Shown in pieces: positions 7,588 to 15,155 of a DNA stretch of 39,623 nucleotides (position 1 is its first letter; every line of letters starts with the position of its first letter). This DNA is from Paludibacteraceae bacterium (GTDB lineage Bacteria; Bacteroidota; Bacteroidia; Bacteroidales; Paludibacteraceae): contig JAFRNH010000034.1 of assembly GCA_017430235.1 (NCBI GenBank), forward strand, positions 1-39,623, given 5' to 3'. Made by a program: the position numbers and the translations under genes. The notes below the pieces were generated by a model. That model worked only from the letters and a program-made list of their open reading frames with translations. It made no database searches and had not been told where the DNA came from.

Positions 7588-7818
7588 AACCTGTTGGTTG
7601 AATTAAATTTATAATAAAAAAACACAAAAAAAAGGTTGCGTATTTTCTTGATTTTTAGTATTTTAGCAATGCAAAAAAATAAAACAAATACCATTGTCTT
7701 AGATATGCGCAACTTCATTACAAATTTTAGAAAAACTCTTGGAATTTGCAAACAATTCGCAGGAAATCAAGTAAATGAGAAGGGAGATGTGGCGAGATGC
7801 GGTGTCAGCCACTCTTAT
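7588..7818 (+). repeat. Long direct repeat, copy 2 (possible insertion-sequence left end)
   Basis: The second copy of the repeat at 2821-3034, in the same orientation. It begins AACCTGTTGGTTGAATTAAA and carries an ATG at 7705 for MRNFITNFRKTLGICKQFAG, then NQVNEKGDVARCGV, before the copies diverge. This copy has a longer A-rich insert near 7616-7634. The surrounding gap (7489-7980) holds nothing else recognisable apart from the glyA terminator. Confidence 0.75.
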
Positions 7819-7910
7819 TTCATAAGAATGGCGACTAATATGCGTTGTTCTAATTCATCCAACGGGTAACTGCTATGTATGAATGCCATTAACATAGCCT
7901 TGAGATAGTA

Positions 7911-7941
7911 AAAGAGGGTGTATCATCGATACACCCTCTTT
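7911..7941 (-). terminator. Hairpin terminator downstream of glyA
   Basis: A perfect 14-bp stem (AAAGAGGGTGTATC with GATACACCCTCTTT) around a 3-base loop. On the minus strand it is followed by TTTTAC. It lies 40 bases past the glyA stop and could act in both directions. Confidence 0.8.
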
Positions 7942-7980
7942 CCTTTGTATGCTCCTATGATAGGAATATTCTATTAATGA

Positions 7981-9261
7981 TTACCAAGCGAACAAAGGAT
8001 AATCTTTCATGATGCTGTTTACTTTCTCGCGAACAGATTTGATGTTTGCTTCGCTTTCTGGATTAGAAAGAACAGTATCAATCATTTCTACGATTTCAAC
8101 CATCAAATTCTCCTTAGCACCACGGGTTGTGATTGCAGGGGTACCAAAACGGAGACCTGAAGTTTGGAATGCTGAACGAGTATCAAATGGCACCATGTTC
8201 ATATTCGTTGTAATGTCTGCGGAAACAAGAGCTGTTTCAGCCATCTTACCAGTCAATTCTGGGAACTTAGGACGAAGGTCGATTAACATAGAGTGGTTGT
8301 CTGTACCGCCAGAAACAACTGCATAACCCTTGTCTACGAATGCTTGAGCCATTACAGCAGCATTCTTCTTCACTTGAGTTTGATACTCCTTGAATTCTGG
8401 TTGAAGGGCCTCGCCAAAAGCAACAGCCTTAGCAGCGATTACATGCTCCAATGGACCACCTTGCATACCTGGGAACACAGCAGAATTTAGGATAGAAGAC
8501 ATCTTACGGATGACACCCTTCTTTGTTACTTTACCCCATGGGTTGTCGAAATCCTTACCAAGAAGGATGATACCACCACGAGGACCACGAAGTGTCTTAT
8601 GAGTAGTAGATGTAACGATATGTGCATATTTCAATGGGTTGTCAAGCAAACCAGCAGCAATCAAACCAGCAGGGTGAGCCATATCAATCATAAGTAATGC
8701 ACCTACTTCGTCAGCGATTTTACGCATACGAGCGTAATCCCATTCGCGAGAATATGCAGAACCACCACCGATGATTAATTTAGGATGTTCAGCTTTTGCT
8801 GTTTTCTCCATTTCGTCGTAATCAACACGTCCTGTCTCTTTGTTCAAAAAGTAAGGAACTGGCTTGTAGATCAAACCTGATGTGTTAACTAATGAACCGT
8901 GAGATAGGTGTCCACCATGAGCCAAATCCAATCCCATGAATTTATCGCCAGGATTTAGAACTGCAAGAAGGACAGCACCATTTGCTTGAGCTCCTGAGTG
9001 AGGTTGTACGTTGGCGTACTCGGCGCCGTAAAGTTTGCAAAGACGTTCGATTGCTAAACCTTCGCTCATGTCGACTACCTCGCAACCGCCATAGTGACGA
9101 TGTCCGATGTAACCTTCAGCGTACTTGTTGGTTAAGCAAGAACCCATTGCTTGCATTACTTGATCACTTACAAAGTTTTCGGAAGCAATCAACTCAATAC
9201 CTTTAAGTTGACGTTGGCGCTCCTTCTCGATGATGTCGAAAATTGCTGTGTCTCTTACCAT
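7981..9261 (-). CDS. glyA: Serine hydroxymethyltransferase
   Basis: PLP enzyme that interconverts serine and glycine, passing a one-carbon unit to tetrahydrofolate. Starting at the ATG at 9261 the protein has 426 residues and begins [18 protein letters not shown], the usual Bacteroidota start. K222 in [13 protein letters not shown] is the PLP lysine; [21 protein letters not shown] and [12 protein letters not shown] are the other family motifs. The frame is open to an ATG at 9309, but those extra 16 codons overlap the -7 box at 9307-9314, so they cannot be translated from this promoter. It ends KDYPLFAW as expected. Monocistronic: own promoter, own terminator. Confidence 0.97.
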   Translation of the reverse strand: MVRDTAIFDIIEKERQRQLKGIELIASENFVSDQVMQAMGSCLTNKYAEGYIGHRHYGGCEVVDMSEGLAIERLCKLYGAEYANVQPHSGAQANGAVLLAVLNPGDKFMGLDLAHGGHLSHGSLVNTSGLIYKPVPYFLNKETGRVDYDEMEKTAKAEHPKLIIGGGSAYSREWDYARMRKIADEVGALLMIDMAHPAGLIAAGLLDNPLKYAHIVTSTTHKTLRGPRGGIILLGKDFDNPWGKVTKKGVIRKMSSILNSAVFPGMQGGPLEHVIAAKAVAFGEALQPEFKEYQTQVKKNAAVMAQAFVDKGYAVVSGGTDNHSMLIDLRPKFPELTGKMAETALVSADITTNMNMVPFDTRSAFQTSGLRFGTPAITTRGAKENLMVEIVEMIDTVLSNPESEANIKSVREKVNSIMKDYPLFAW

Positions 9262-9306
9262 AAAATTATATATAAACAAATTAGTTTCTTTTTGTTTTTC
9301 GCTGTG

Positions 9307-9314
9307 CAAAGTTA
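9307..9314 (-). promoter_or_regulatory. glyA promoter (-7 box)
   Basis: Minus strand TAACTTTG followed by CACAGC. It matches TAnnTTTG; transcription would start near 9301, leaving a ~40-nt leader before the ATG at 9261. No good -33 box is visible. Confidence 0.6.
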
Positions 9315-9351
9315 CTCTTTTTTTTTATACGATTAGACGTAATTCGTGTTA

Positions 9352-9388
9352 AAATAAAAAAAAAGGATATCAACACTGATATCCTTTT
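9352..9388 (-). terminator. rpsP terminator
   Basis: Inverted repeat AAAAGGATATCA (9361-9372) and TGATATCCTTTT (9377-9388) with a 4-base loop, followed on the minus strand by a long T run (plus-strand A run 9356-9364). It lies 24 bases past the rpsP stop. Confidence 0.85.
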
Positions 9389-9411
9389 AAATTCTCGTAT
9401 GCAATAGAATT

Positions 9412-9987
9412 TTATTCTGCTGCTGGAGCATCTGCTGGAGCATCATTTGCTGGAGCTTCTGCCTCTGCGATTGCTTCAGCTGCCTCAGCTGCTGCTTCCT
9501 TAGCTGCTGCCTCAAGTGCTGCTGCAGCTTCTGCTCTTTTCTTAGAAAGAGCTTCAGCCTTTGCTGCATGTACAGCTTTCTCAGCTTCCAAGCGTTTCTT
9601 AACGTCATCCTTCTTTGCTTCTTCCTTCTTTGCTACGACAGCTTGAGCTTTCTTATCTTTCTCTGCCATCCATGCATTGAATTTTTGTTGAGCTGCATCC
9701 TCAGAGAATGCACCTTTCTTTACACCACCTTTCAAGTGCTTCATCATGTAAACACCTTTGTCGCTCAAAAGGTTTCTTGTTGTGTCTGTTGGTTGTGCAC
9801 CTGTCTCTACCCAATACAATGCTCTTTCGAAGTTTAAGTCAACTGTAGCAGGATTGGTGTTTGGATTGTAAGATCCAATTCTCTCAATATACTTACCATC
9901 ACGTGGTGCTCTGCTATCTGCTACGACGATGTGGTAATACGCGTACCCCTTACGGCCGTGTCTTTGCAATCTAATTTTGGTTGCCAT
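9412..9987 (-). CDS. rpsP: 30S ribosomal protein S16 with long Ala/Glu/Lys-rich tail
   Basis: Residues 1-~85 are a standard S16: [39 protein letters not shown], then [13 protein letters not shown]-type sequence (here [19 protein letters not shown]). S16 binds 16S rRNA early in small-subunit assembly. The remaining ~100 residues form a low-complexity tail, first lysine-rich ([18 protein letters not shown]), then alanine/glutamate-rich, ending in APADAPAAE. Typical S16 is 80-90 residues; extended S16 is usual in Bacteroidota. Own promoter overlapping the end of tsaB, and own terminator, so it is a single-gene unit. Confidence 0.97.
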   Translation of the reverse strand: MATKIRLQRHGRKGYAYYHIVVADSRAPRDGKYIERIGSYNPNTNPATVDLNFERALYWVETGAQPTDTTRNLLSDKGVYMMKHLKGGVKKGAFSEDAAQQKFNAWMAEKDKKAQAVVAKKEEAKKDDVKKRLEAEKAVHAAKAEALSKKRAEAAAALEAAAKEAAAEAAEAIAEAEAPANDAPADAPAAE

Positions 9988-10035
9988 TTCTTTTAATTTA
10001 TTAGTTAAACTTCATTGTGCTTAAAAAAAGCGGTG

Positions 10036-10067
10036 CAAAGTTACAACTTTATTTTTGATTTTCCAAT
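10036..10067 (-). promoter_or_regulatory. rpsP promoter with GC-rich discriminator
   Basis: Minus strand ATTG (10067-10064), 20 bases, TAACTTTG (10043-10036), then CACCGC. The -33 box matches TTTG in 2 of its 4 bases; the -7 box is perfect. The CACCGC discriminator resembles those at the tRNA-Tyr and infC promoters. The promoter spans the end of tsaB. Confidence 0.65.
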
Positions 10068-10768
10068 CCTAAAACTTTGTTTTTGCCAACTACTGCTATA
10101 AATTCTTTTAAATAGGTGGGCTCGAAGTAGGCAACATCCTTGAAATCTTTGTTCTGAAAGGCTTGTTCTGCCAACTGACACATTCCTGTTGCAAGAGGAA
10201 CAATGTTGTCTAAAAATTTGGCATTGGGATGATGGATTGCTTTTTTGCACTTGTCGGAACCATTACCGAAAAAATAGACAGTATGCTCATTGAGAAGCTC
10301 TTGGTAGGAGTTCTCGTCGATAATGTCGGCTGAAATTTCTTTGACCTGATTCAAATTTTTATCGTAGAAACTTGTGTAGACTTCCATTCTTCTCGCATCA
10401 ATCATCGGACAGAAATAAGAATCTGATGGAATGCTACTTCCTTCTAATGAATGAAGCGCTTCGGTGGTTAATATTTTTAATGTGTCAATGGAAAGTAACG
10501 GTATGTCTGAACCATAGCAGAGACCTTTGGCGGTGGAGACGCCAATGCGTAATCCTGTATATGAGCCGGGGCCGCTGCTTACTGCCACAGCATCTACTTT
10601 TATATGATTATTGTTGATGAAGGTTTGCATCTCTTGTAGATAGGGAGCCAGTAGGGTGGAGTGCGCTTGCCCCTCCATGTGCTTTTTCTCCCAAAGGATC
10701 TCTCCGCCCTGTGAAAGAGCAACGGAGCAGACTTCCGTAGATGTCTCAATTGAAATTATTGTAGCCAT
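10049..10768 (-). CDS. tsaB: tRNA threonylcarbamoyladenosine biosynthesis protein TsaB
   Basis: Partner of TsaD and TsaE in making the t6A base at position 37 of ANN-decoding tRNAs. The 239-residue sequence has the ASKHA-fold start IISIETSTEVCSVALSQGG and the signature SSGPGSYTGLRIGVSTAKGL at about residues 64-83. Length is normal (about 220-240). It is divergent from yicC, with a promoter-like -7 box at 10789-10796. The 3' end overlaps the rpsP promoter, so the two minus-strand genes are separately expressed. Confidence 0.95.
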   Translation of the reverse strand: MATIISIETSTEVCSVALSQGGEILWEKKHMEGQAHSTLLAPYLQEMQTFINNNHIKVDAVAVSSGPGSYTGLRIGVSTAKGLCYGSDIPLLSIDTLKILTTEALHSLEGSSIPSDSYFCPMIDARRMEVYTSFYDKNLNQVKEISADIIDENSYQELLNEHTVYFFGNGSDKCKKAIHHPNAKFLDNIVPLATGMCQLAEQAFQNKDFKDVAYFEPTYLKEFIAVVGKNKVLGLENQK

Positions 10769-10788
10769 TTTTAGATAAAAAATTTATG

Positions 10789-10796
10789 CAAAAATA
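10789..10796 (-). promoter_or_regulatory. tsaB promoter (-7 box)
   Basis: Minus strand TATTTTTG then CATAAA. Matches TAnnTTTG, 21 bases before the ATG, implying a very short leader. No clear -33 box. Confidence 0.5.
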
Positions 10797-10837
10797 CATT
10801 ATTTGCGTGGAATGTGCCGTTTTGATAAAATTAAAAT

Positions 10838-10845
10838 TAACTTTG
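10838..10845 (+). promoter_or_regulatory. yicC-gmk-nadD promoter (-7 box)
   Basis: TAACTTTG followed by CGCTGT, 29 bases before the yicC ATG. TTTG occurs upstream at 10821-10824 but only 13 bases away, so the -33 box is uncertain. Confidence 0.5.
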
Positions 10846-10874
10846 CGCTGTAAATTTTCAAATAAGTAAAGTAT

Positions 10875-11747
10875 ATGGTATTGTCAATGACAGGATTCGG
10901 CAAGACAACTTGCGAGGTAGGATCCAAGAAAATTACAATTGAGATTAAGTCTTTGAACAGTAAACAATTAGATCTGTTCTCGAGAGTTCCTAACGCCTAT
11001 AAAGAGAAAGAACTCGAGTTGCGTAACATTGTATCACAACGCTTGGAGCGTGGTAAGATAGAATTTGGCATTTATGTTGAGTCGATCAATGGTGAGACTG
11101 CTACTCAGATAAATGAGGCTCTTGTGGAGAATTATTATGCGCAGATTAAATCAATGTCGGCAAAATTGGGTGTGGCAGAGCCTACAGACTGGATGCCTTT
11201 GTTGTTACGTATGCCAGAGGTGATGAAAACGGAGATTCAAGAGGTAGATGAGGAAGATTGGCAACAGGTAAAAGCAGCTTTCGAAAGAGCAGTGCAGTCA
11301 CTTGTGGAATTTAGAACCCGTGAAGGGGAGTCCTTGGCGGCTGTATTTGAGGAGAAGATAGGAAACATCCGTGCATTGTTGGGCACGATTGATCCGTTTG
11401 AAAAAGAACGTGTGGAGAAGATCAAACAAAGAATCATGGATAATCTTTCTGAAATCAAATCGGTGGAATATGATAAAAATCGATTTGAACAGGAGATGAT
11501 ATATTATATTGAGAAATTGGATGTGAACGAAGAGAAGAATCGTCTTCGCCAACATCTAACCTATTTCGAGGAGACAATGAAAGCAGAAGGAAATTCTGGT
11601 AAGAAGTTAGGATTCATTGCTCAGGAAATAGGAAGAGAGATTAATACATTGGGATCTAAGTCCAACCATTCAGAAATGCAAAAGATTGTTGTGAAGATGA
11701 AAGATGAGTTGGAGCAGATTAAAGAGCAGGTGTTGAACGTATTATAA
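10875..11747 (+). CDS. yicC: YicC-family endoribonuclease/adaptor protein
   Basis: A 290-residue YicC protein: N-terminal YicC_N domain (VLSMTGFGKTTCEVGSKKIT, KSLNSKQLDLFSRVPNAYKE) and C-terminal DUF1732 (YYIEKLDVNEEKNRLRQHL, GKKLGFIAQEIGREINTLGS). Family members act in RNA turnover; in E. coli YicC binds RNA and promotes decay of the small RNA RyhB. The substrate here is unknown. It is the first gene of a group with gmk (14 bases downstream) and nadD, an order common in Bacteroidales. Confidence 0.93.
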   Translation: MVLSMTGFGKTTCEVGSKKITIEIKSLNSKQLDLFSRVPNAYKEKELELRNIVSQRLERGKIEFGIYVESINGETATQINEALVENYYAQIKSMSAKLGVAEPTDWMPLLLRMPEVMKTEIQEVDEEDWQQVKAAFERAVQSLVEFRTREGESLAAVFEEKIGNIRALLGTIDPFEKERVEKIKQRIMDNLSEIKSVEYDKNRFEQEMIYYIEKLDVNEEKNRLRQHLTYFEETMKAEGNSGKKLGFIAQEIGREINTLGSKSNHSEMQKIVVKMKDELEQIKEQVLNVL

Positions 11748-11761
11748 TAAATAGAGTACGT

Positions 11762-12328
11762 ATGAAAGAGAAGATGATAATATTTTCAGCTCCTTCAGGA
11801 TCTGGTAAGAGCACGTTGATTAATTATCTCATGGAACACTTTGACTGTTTTGAGTTCTCCATCTCGGCAACCAGTAGGAGTCCGAGGGGAGAAGAGAAGA
11901 ATGGTGTGGAATACTATTTCCTGACGGCAGAAGAGTTTAAGCAGAAGATTAAGGAAGATGCTTTTTTAGAGTGGGAGGAGGTTTATACCGACAAATATTA
12001 TGGAACGTTGAAAAGTGAGGTTTCCCGAATTAATGAGAAGGGAAACATTGTCATTTTTGATGTTGATGTGGCAGGTGGATGCAACATTAAGAAGATGTAT
12101 GGAGACAAGGCTTTGTCCATCTTTATTATGCCTCCATCGATAGCTACTTTGAAGGAGCGTTTGATTAATAGAGGTACGGACACGATGGAGGTGATAAACG
12201 ATCGTGTGAACAAGGCATCCTATGAGATGACCTTTTCAGATAAGTTTGATCGAATCGTCGTGAATGATAATTTAGAGCATACTAAAGGATTAATTAAGAA
12301 GATCGTCAAAGAGTTTGTAGAGAAATGA
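11762..12328 (+). CDS. gmk: Guanylate kinase
   Basis: Phosphorylates GMP to GDP. 188 residues, normal length. P-loop SAPSGSGKSTLINYL at about residues 9-23, GMP-binding SATSRSPRGEEKNGVEYYFL, and FLEWEEVYTDKYYGTLKSEV. The N-terminus is MKEKMIIFSAPSG; a start at codon 5 is less likely. The stop overlaps the nadD start by 4 bases (ATGA), a sign of coupled translation. Confidence 0.97.
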   Translation: MKEKMIIFSAPSGSGKSTLINYLMEHFDCFEFSISATSRSPRGEEKNGVEYYFLTAEEFKQKIKEDAFLEWEEVYTDKYYGTLKSEVSRINEKGNIVIFDVDVAGGCNIKKMYGDKALSIFIMPPSIATLKERLINRGTDTMEVINDRVNKASYEMTFSDKFDRIVVNDNLEHTKGLIKKIVKEFVEK

Positions 12329-12912
12329 GAAACGTCGCATTGTTTTTTGGATCGTTCAATCCCATCCATAATGGTCATTTGATTTTGGCCAATTACATTG
12401 CAGAATATGCAGGTGTGGATGAGGTCCGTTTTGTAGTATCCCCACAAAATCCATTCAAAAAGGATTTAAATTTGATGGATGATGAACTGCGGTATCAGAT
12501 GGTTCAGAAAGCAATAGAGGGATATCCGAAATTCTCGGTGACGAATGTTGAATTTTCCCTTCCTAAACCCTCGTACACGTATGATACATTATCGTATATG
12601 TTTGAAAGAGAGAAAGATGTACGTTTCTTGTTGGTGATGGGAGGCGATAATCTTCCGAATTTTCACAAGTGGAAAAATGCGGAAAAAATAGCTGAGATGT
12701 GTGAGATTTTGGTCTATCCACGTCCGGATAGTCCCAACGAAGTGCCAGAACAGTGGAAAGGATGTGTTCGTATGATAGAGAATGCACCGTTGTTAGATAT
12801 CTCATCGACGGTGATTCGAAATGCGGTAAAGGAGAATAAGGACGTTCGGTATTTTACCACGAAGGAGGTTTGGGAGATGATGAAAAAGGCAAATTTTCAA
12901 AGTGTGGATTGA
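12325..12912 (+). CDS. nadD: Nicotinate-nucleotide adenylyltransferase
   Basis: Converts nicotinate mononucleotide and ATP to deamido-NAD in NAD synthesis. 195 residues. GSFNPIHNGHLILANYIAE (about 9-27) holds the nucleotidyltransferase (H/T)xGH motif, and ISSTVIRNAV near 160 is the second ATP-binding motif. Overlaps gmk by 4 bases. It is the last gene of the yicC-gmk-nadD group; no strong hairpin follows. Confidence 0.96.
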   Translation: MRNVALFFGSFNPIHNGHLILANYIAEYAGVDEVRFVVSPQNPFKKDLNLMDDELRYQMVQKAIEGYPKFSVTNVEFSLPKPSYTYDTLSYMFEREKDVRFLLVMGGDNLPNFHKWKNAEKIAEMCEILVYPRPDSPNEVPEQWKGCVRMIENAPLLDISSTVIRNAVKENKDVRYFTTKEVWEMMKKANFQSVD

Positions 12913-12973
12913 AGGAAGTAGAGGTCTGTAAAAATATTTTTCGAAACAAATGACAGAAAAAAAGCAGTTAAAA

Positions 12974-13005
12974 TTTCCGTGATAACTATTAAACTGCTAT
13001 TTTTG
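12974..13005 (+). promoter_or_regulatory. Promoter of the TPR membrane protein gene
   Basis: TTTC, 20 bases, TATTTTTG, then TAACTC. A close match to TTTG-N19/20-TAnnTTTG, with an AT-rich leader of ~45 bases before the ATG at 13057. Confidence 0.6.
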
Positions 13006-13056
13006 TAACTCAAATTTTTGAATTAAAAAAGTTGATAATATAAAAACTATTAGGAA

Positions 13057-13743
13057 ATGGCTAAGAACGTCAAAGAAGAAGAGAGTTCTATTGAAGTGTT
13101 TGATAAAGCGGATGAGGTATTAAACTCAGGAGAGGCATTTATCGAGAAAAACCAAAAGTCTATATTGATTGGATTAGGAATTGTTGCCTTAGTGGTTGTT
13201 GGTGCAATCCTTCTCAAAAATCAGTATTTTGAGCCAAGAGAGAGAGAGGCACAAGAGTCTATTTTCATGGCAGAACAATTTTTCGCAATCGATTCTTTTC
13301 AATTAGCGTTGGATGGCAAGGATGATGCGATGGGCTTCTTGGAGGTAATTGAAAATTATGGAAGTACAGATGCTGGTAATTTGGCAAAGGCCTATGCAGG
13401 TATTTGTTACAAGAAATTGGGTGATGATGAAGCTGCTATTGAATATTTGAAGAAGTTCAGTGCAGATGACAAGGTTGTTCAACCATCTGTGTTGGGTTCT
13501 GTTGGTGATTGCTATTGGAATCTAGGAGATGTAAATAAAGCTGTTTCATATTACAAGAAAGCAGCAGGTGAAGATAATGAGATTATGACTCCATTCTATA
13601 ATGAAAGAGCTGCGTTGGCATATTTGTCCATTGAAGAAAATGATAAGGCTCTTGCTTTGTTGGAGGGTATTGTAAAGAAATATCCAGGTTATTCTAACAT
13701 TATGGAGGTAAAAAAATACATTGAATTCGCAAAGAATAAATAA
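13057..13743 (+). CDS. Membrane-anchored tetratricopeptide repeat protein
   Basis: 228 residues: a short acidic cytoplasmic N-terminus, one membrane helix at about 35-54 (SILIGLGIVALVVVGAILL), then a soluble helical-repeat region with TPR units (GNLAKAYAGICYKKLGDDEA, GSVGDCYWNLGDVNKAVSYY, ALAYLSIEENDKALALLEGI). The layout is that of YfgM-like proteins, which assist envelope protein folding, but the function here is inferred only from architecture. It has its own promoter and a strong terminator. Confidence 0.8.
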   Translation: MAKNVKEEESSIEVFDKADEVLNSGEAFIEKNQKSILIGLGIVALVVVGAILLKNQYFEPREREAQESIFMAEQFFAIDSFQLALDGKDDAMGFLEVIENYGSTDAGNLAKAYAGICYKKLGDDEAAIEYLKKFSADDKVVQPSVLGSVGDCYWNLGDVNKAVSYYKKAAGEDNEIMTPFYNERAALAYLSIEENDKALALLEGIVKKYPGYSNIMEVKKYIEFAKNK

Positions 13744-13756
13744 GTAATAGTATAAT

Positions 13757-13808
13757 GGAAAGGCTTCCGAGAATCGTTGCGTGATTTTGGAAGCCTTTCC
13801 TTTTTTTT
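13757..13808 (+). terminator. Terminator after the TPR gene
   Basis: Stem GGAAAGGCTTCC (13757-13768) with GGAAGCCTTTCC (13789-13800), followed by eight T residues. Confidence 0.9.
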
Positions 13809-13847
13809 ATATATTAAGGTGATTTACACCATAAAAACTGAAAATAT

Positions 13848-14339
13848 ATGGCTACAGTAGATTTGTCGAAATATGATAAAGATTCAGTTCCCAGTGCATC
13901 TGAAATGACCTTTGGCATTGTTGTTTCGGATTGGAACAGTGATGTGACGTTTAGCTTACTTCAAGGTGCGAGAGACACTTTGATAAAGCATGGTGCGGAT
14001 CCGGAAAATATCTGTGAATTTCACGTGCCTGGAAGTTTTGAGTTGGTTTATGCCTCCAAACGTGTCAGCGAGGAGTTGGATGTGGATGCAGTGATTGCAT
14101 TAGGATGTGTTGTTCGCGGAGGAACGCCACATTTCGATTATGTGTGTCAGGGAACGACCAATGGCTTATCTAAATTGAACACAGAAGGAACGATTCCTTT
14201 CATTTTTGGTTTACTGACAACAGATGATATGCAACAATCATTGGATCGTGCAGGAGGTAAATTAGGAAATAAAGGGGTGGAAGCAGCTATTACTGCAATA
14301 AAGATGGTCGATTTTAATAAAAAACTTTTGGATTTTTAA
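13848..14339 (+). CDS. ribH: 6,7-dimethyl-8-ribityllumazine synthase
   Basis: Penultimate step of riboflavin synthesis, joining the pyrimidine and dihydroxybutanone phosphate. 163 residues. [20 protein letters not shown] is the substrate-binding start, [14 protein letters not shown] the second motif, and [20 protein letters not shown] contains the catalytic histidine. In many Bacteroidales it follows a TPR gene as here, though a terminator separates the two. The last codons lie within the promoter of the tRNA-Tyr/tRNA-Gly unit. Confidence 0.97.
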   Translation: MATVDLSKYDKDSVPSASEMTFGIVVSDWNSDVTFSLLQGARDTLIKHGADPENICEFHVPGSFELVYASKRVSEELDVDAVIALGCVVRGGTPHFDYVCQGTTNGLSKLNTEGTIPFIFGLLTTDDMQQSLDRAGGKLGNKGVEAAITAIKMVDFNKKLLDF

Positions 14340-14357
14340 AAAATAGTCGTATCTTTG
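14327..14357 (+). promoter_or_regulatory. Promoter of the tRNA-Tyr/tRNA-Gly unit, GC-rich discriminator
   Basis: TTTG (14327-14330), 19 bases, TATCTTTG (14350-14357), then CACCCG: a perfect match to the Bacteroidota consensus. It overlaps the end of ribH. Confidence 0.85.
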
Positions 14358-14374
14358 CACCCGTTTTAAGGGAA

Positions 14375-14457
14375 GGGCGAATACCAGAGTGGCCAAATGG
14401 GGCAGACTGTAAATCTGCTGGCTTATGCCTTCGGTGGTTCGAATCCATCTTCGCCCA
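14375..14457 (+). tRNA. tRNA-Tyr (anticodon GTA)
   Basis: 83 bases, acceptor GGGCGAA pairing with TTCGCCC, anticodon GTA at 14409-14411, a long variable arm (GCTTATGCCTTCGGT region) and T arm GGTTCGAATCC. A long variable arm fits tRNA-Tyr. No 3' CCA is encoded. Confidence 0.95.
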
Positions 14458-14472
14458 CAAAAAAATCCAACT

Positions 14473-14545
14473 GCGGAAGTAGCTCAGTTGGTAGAGCATC
14501 AGCCTTCCAAGCTGAGGGTCGCGGGTTCGAACCCCGTTTTCCGCT
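14473..14545 (+). tRNA. tRNA-Gly (anticodon TCC)
   Basis: 73 bases, acceptor GCGGAAG with TTTCCGC, D arm AGCTCAGTTGGTAGAGC, anticodon TCC at 14506-14508, T arm GGGTTCGAACCCC. Follows tRNA-Tyr after 15 bases and ends just before a terminator, so both come from one transcript. No encoded CCA. Confidence 0.95.
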
Positions 14546-14550
14546 CAAGG

Positions 14551-14579
14551 GGTCTTCGATAGTGAAGACCTTTTTTTTT
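14551..14579 (+). terminator. Terminator after the tRNA unit
   Basis: GGTCTTC and GAAGACC around a 6-base loop, followed by nine T residues. Confidence 0.85.
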
Positions 14580-14708
14580 GGAGAAGTTTACTAGTTTTAT
14601 TGCTTGTGAATTGGACATGAGAATGGACTTCTCGCGGAAATGGTGTAGAATTTTTTATTGTAATAAGTTTAACAGGAGAGTTGAATCTTTCCGTATATTA
14701 TTTATCTT

Positions 14709-15152
14709 ATGATATTAGATACGATTGAGAATTTAGATTTGTATGTGAACCTACATCCTTCGTTTGGCAAGGTGTTCGCTTATTTGAAGACGTTGAATTT
14801 TGAGGAGTTGAAGCCAGGTCGCATAGAAGTGGATGATGATTTTTACATCAATGTGGATAATTATGAGTTGAAAAGTGTTCAGATGACCAATTTGGAAGTC
14901 CATAATGCTTATATCGACATTCAGATTCCTATTGAAAACAGAGAGTTTGTCGGCTATAAAAATCGTAAAAGTTGTAGATATTTGAAAGAGATTCATCCTA
15001 AACAGGATGTTACATTCTATAAGGACAAATTCGATTTTTCCTTTCCACTTTCTGTGGGGAATTTTGTTATCTTCTTTCCACAAGACGCTCATTCTCCATT
15101 GATTGGTAATGGAACGGTGAAGAAGATGGTTGTTAAGGTGAAGGTTAAATAA
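14709..15152 (+). CDS. YhcH/YjgK/YiaL (DUF386) family protein
   Basis: A 147-residue cupin-like protein of the family that includes E. coli YhcH, linked to sugar (often sialic acid or N-acyl sugar) metabolism. Family features: an N-terminal helix (LYVNLHPSFGKVFAYLKTLN), then ELKSVQMTNLEVHNAYIDIQ with the EXH-type metal-binding pattern, and FVIFFPQDAHSPLIG, the histidine-containing strand. The ending VKKMVVKVKVK is typical. No sugar operon surrounds it, so the substrate is open. It is 3 bases upstream of mtgA. Confidence 0.88.
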   Translation: MILDTIENLDLYVNLHPSFGKVFAYLKTLNFEELKPGRIEVDDDFYINVDNYELKSVQMTNLEVHNAYIDIQIPIENREFVGYKNRKSCRYLKEIHPKQDVTFYKDKFDFSFPLSVGNFVIFFPQDAHSPLIGNGTVKKMVVKVKVK

Positions 15153-15155
15153 GAG

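Noticed and set aside
9387-9608. Q/L/R-rich 73-codon frame near the end of rpsP
   Set aside because: It is the shifted reading of the Ala/Lys/Glu-rich S16 tail.
14314-14594. Short frames over the tRNA genes (for example reading NPSSPTKKSN or GRGFEPRFPLKG)
   Set aside because: Typical false translations of tRNA T arms.
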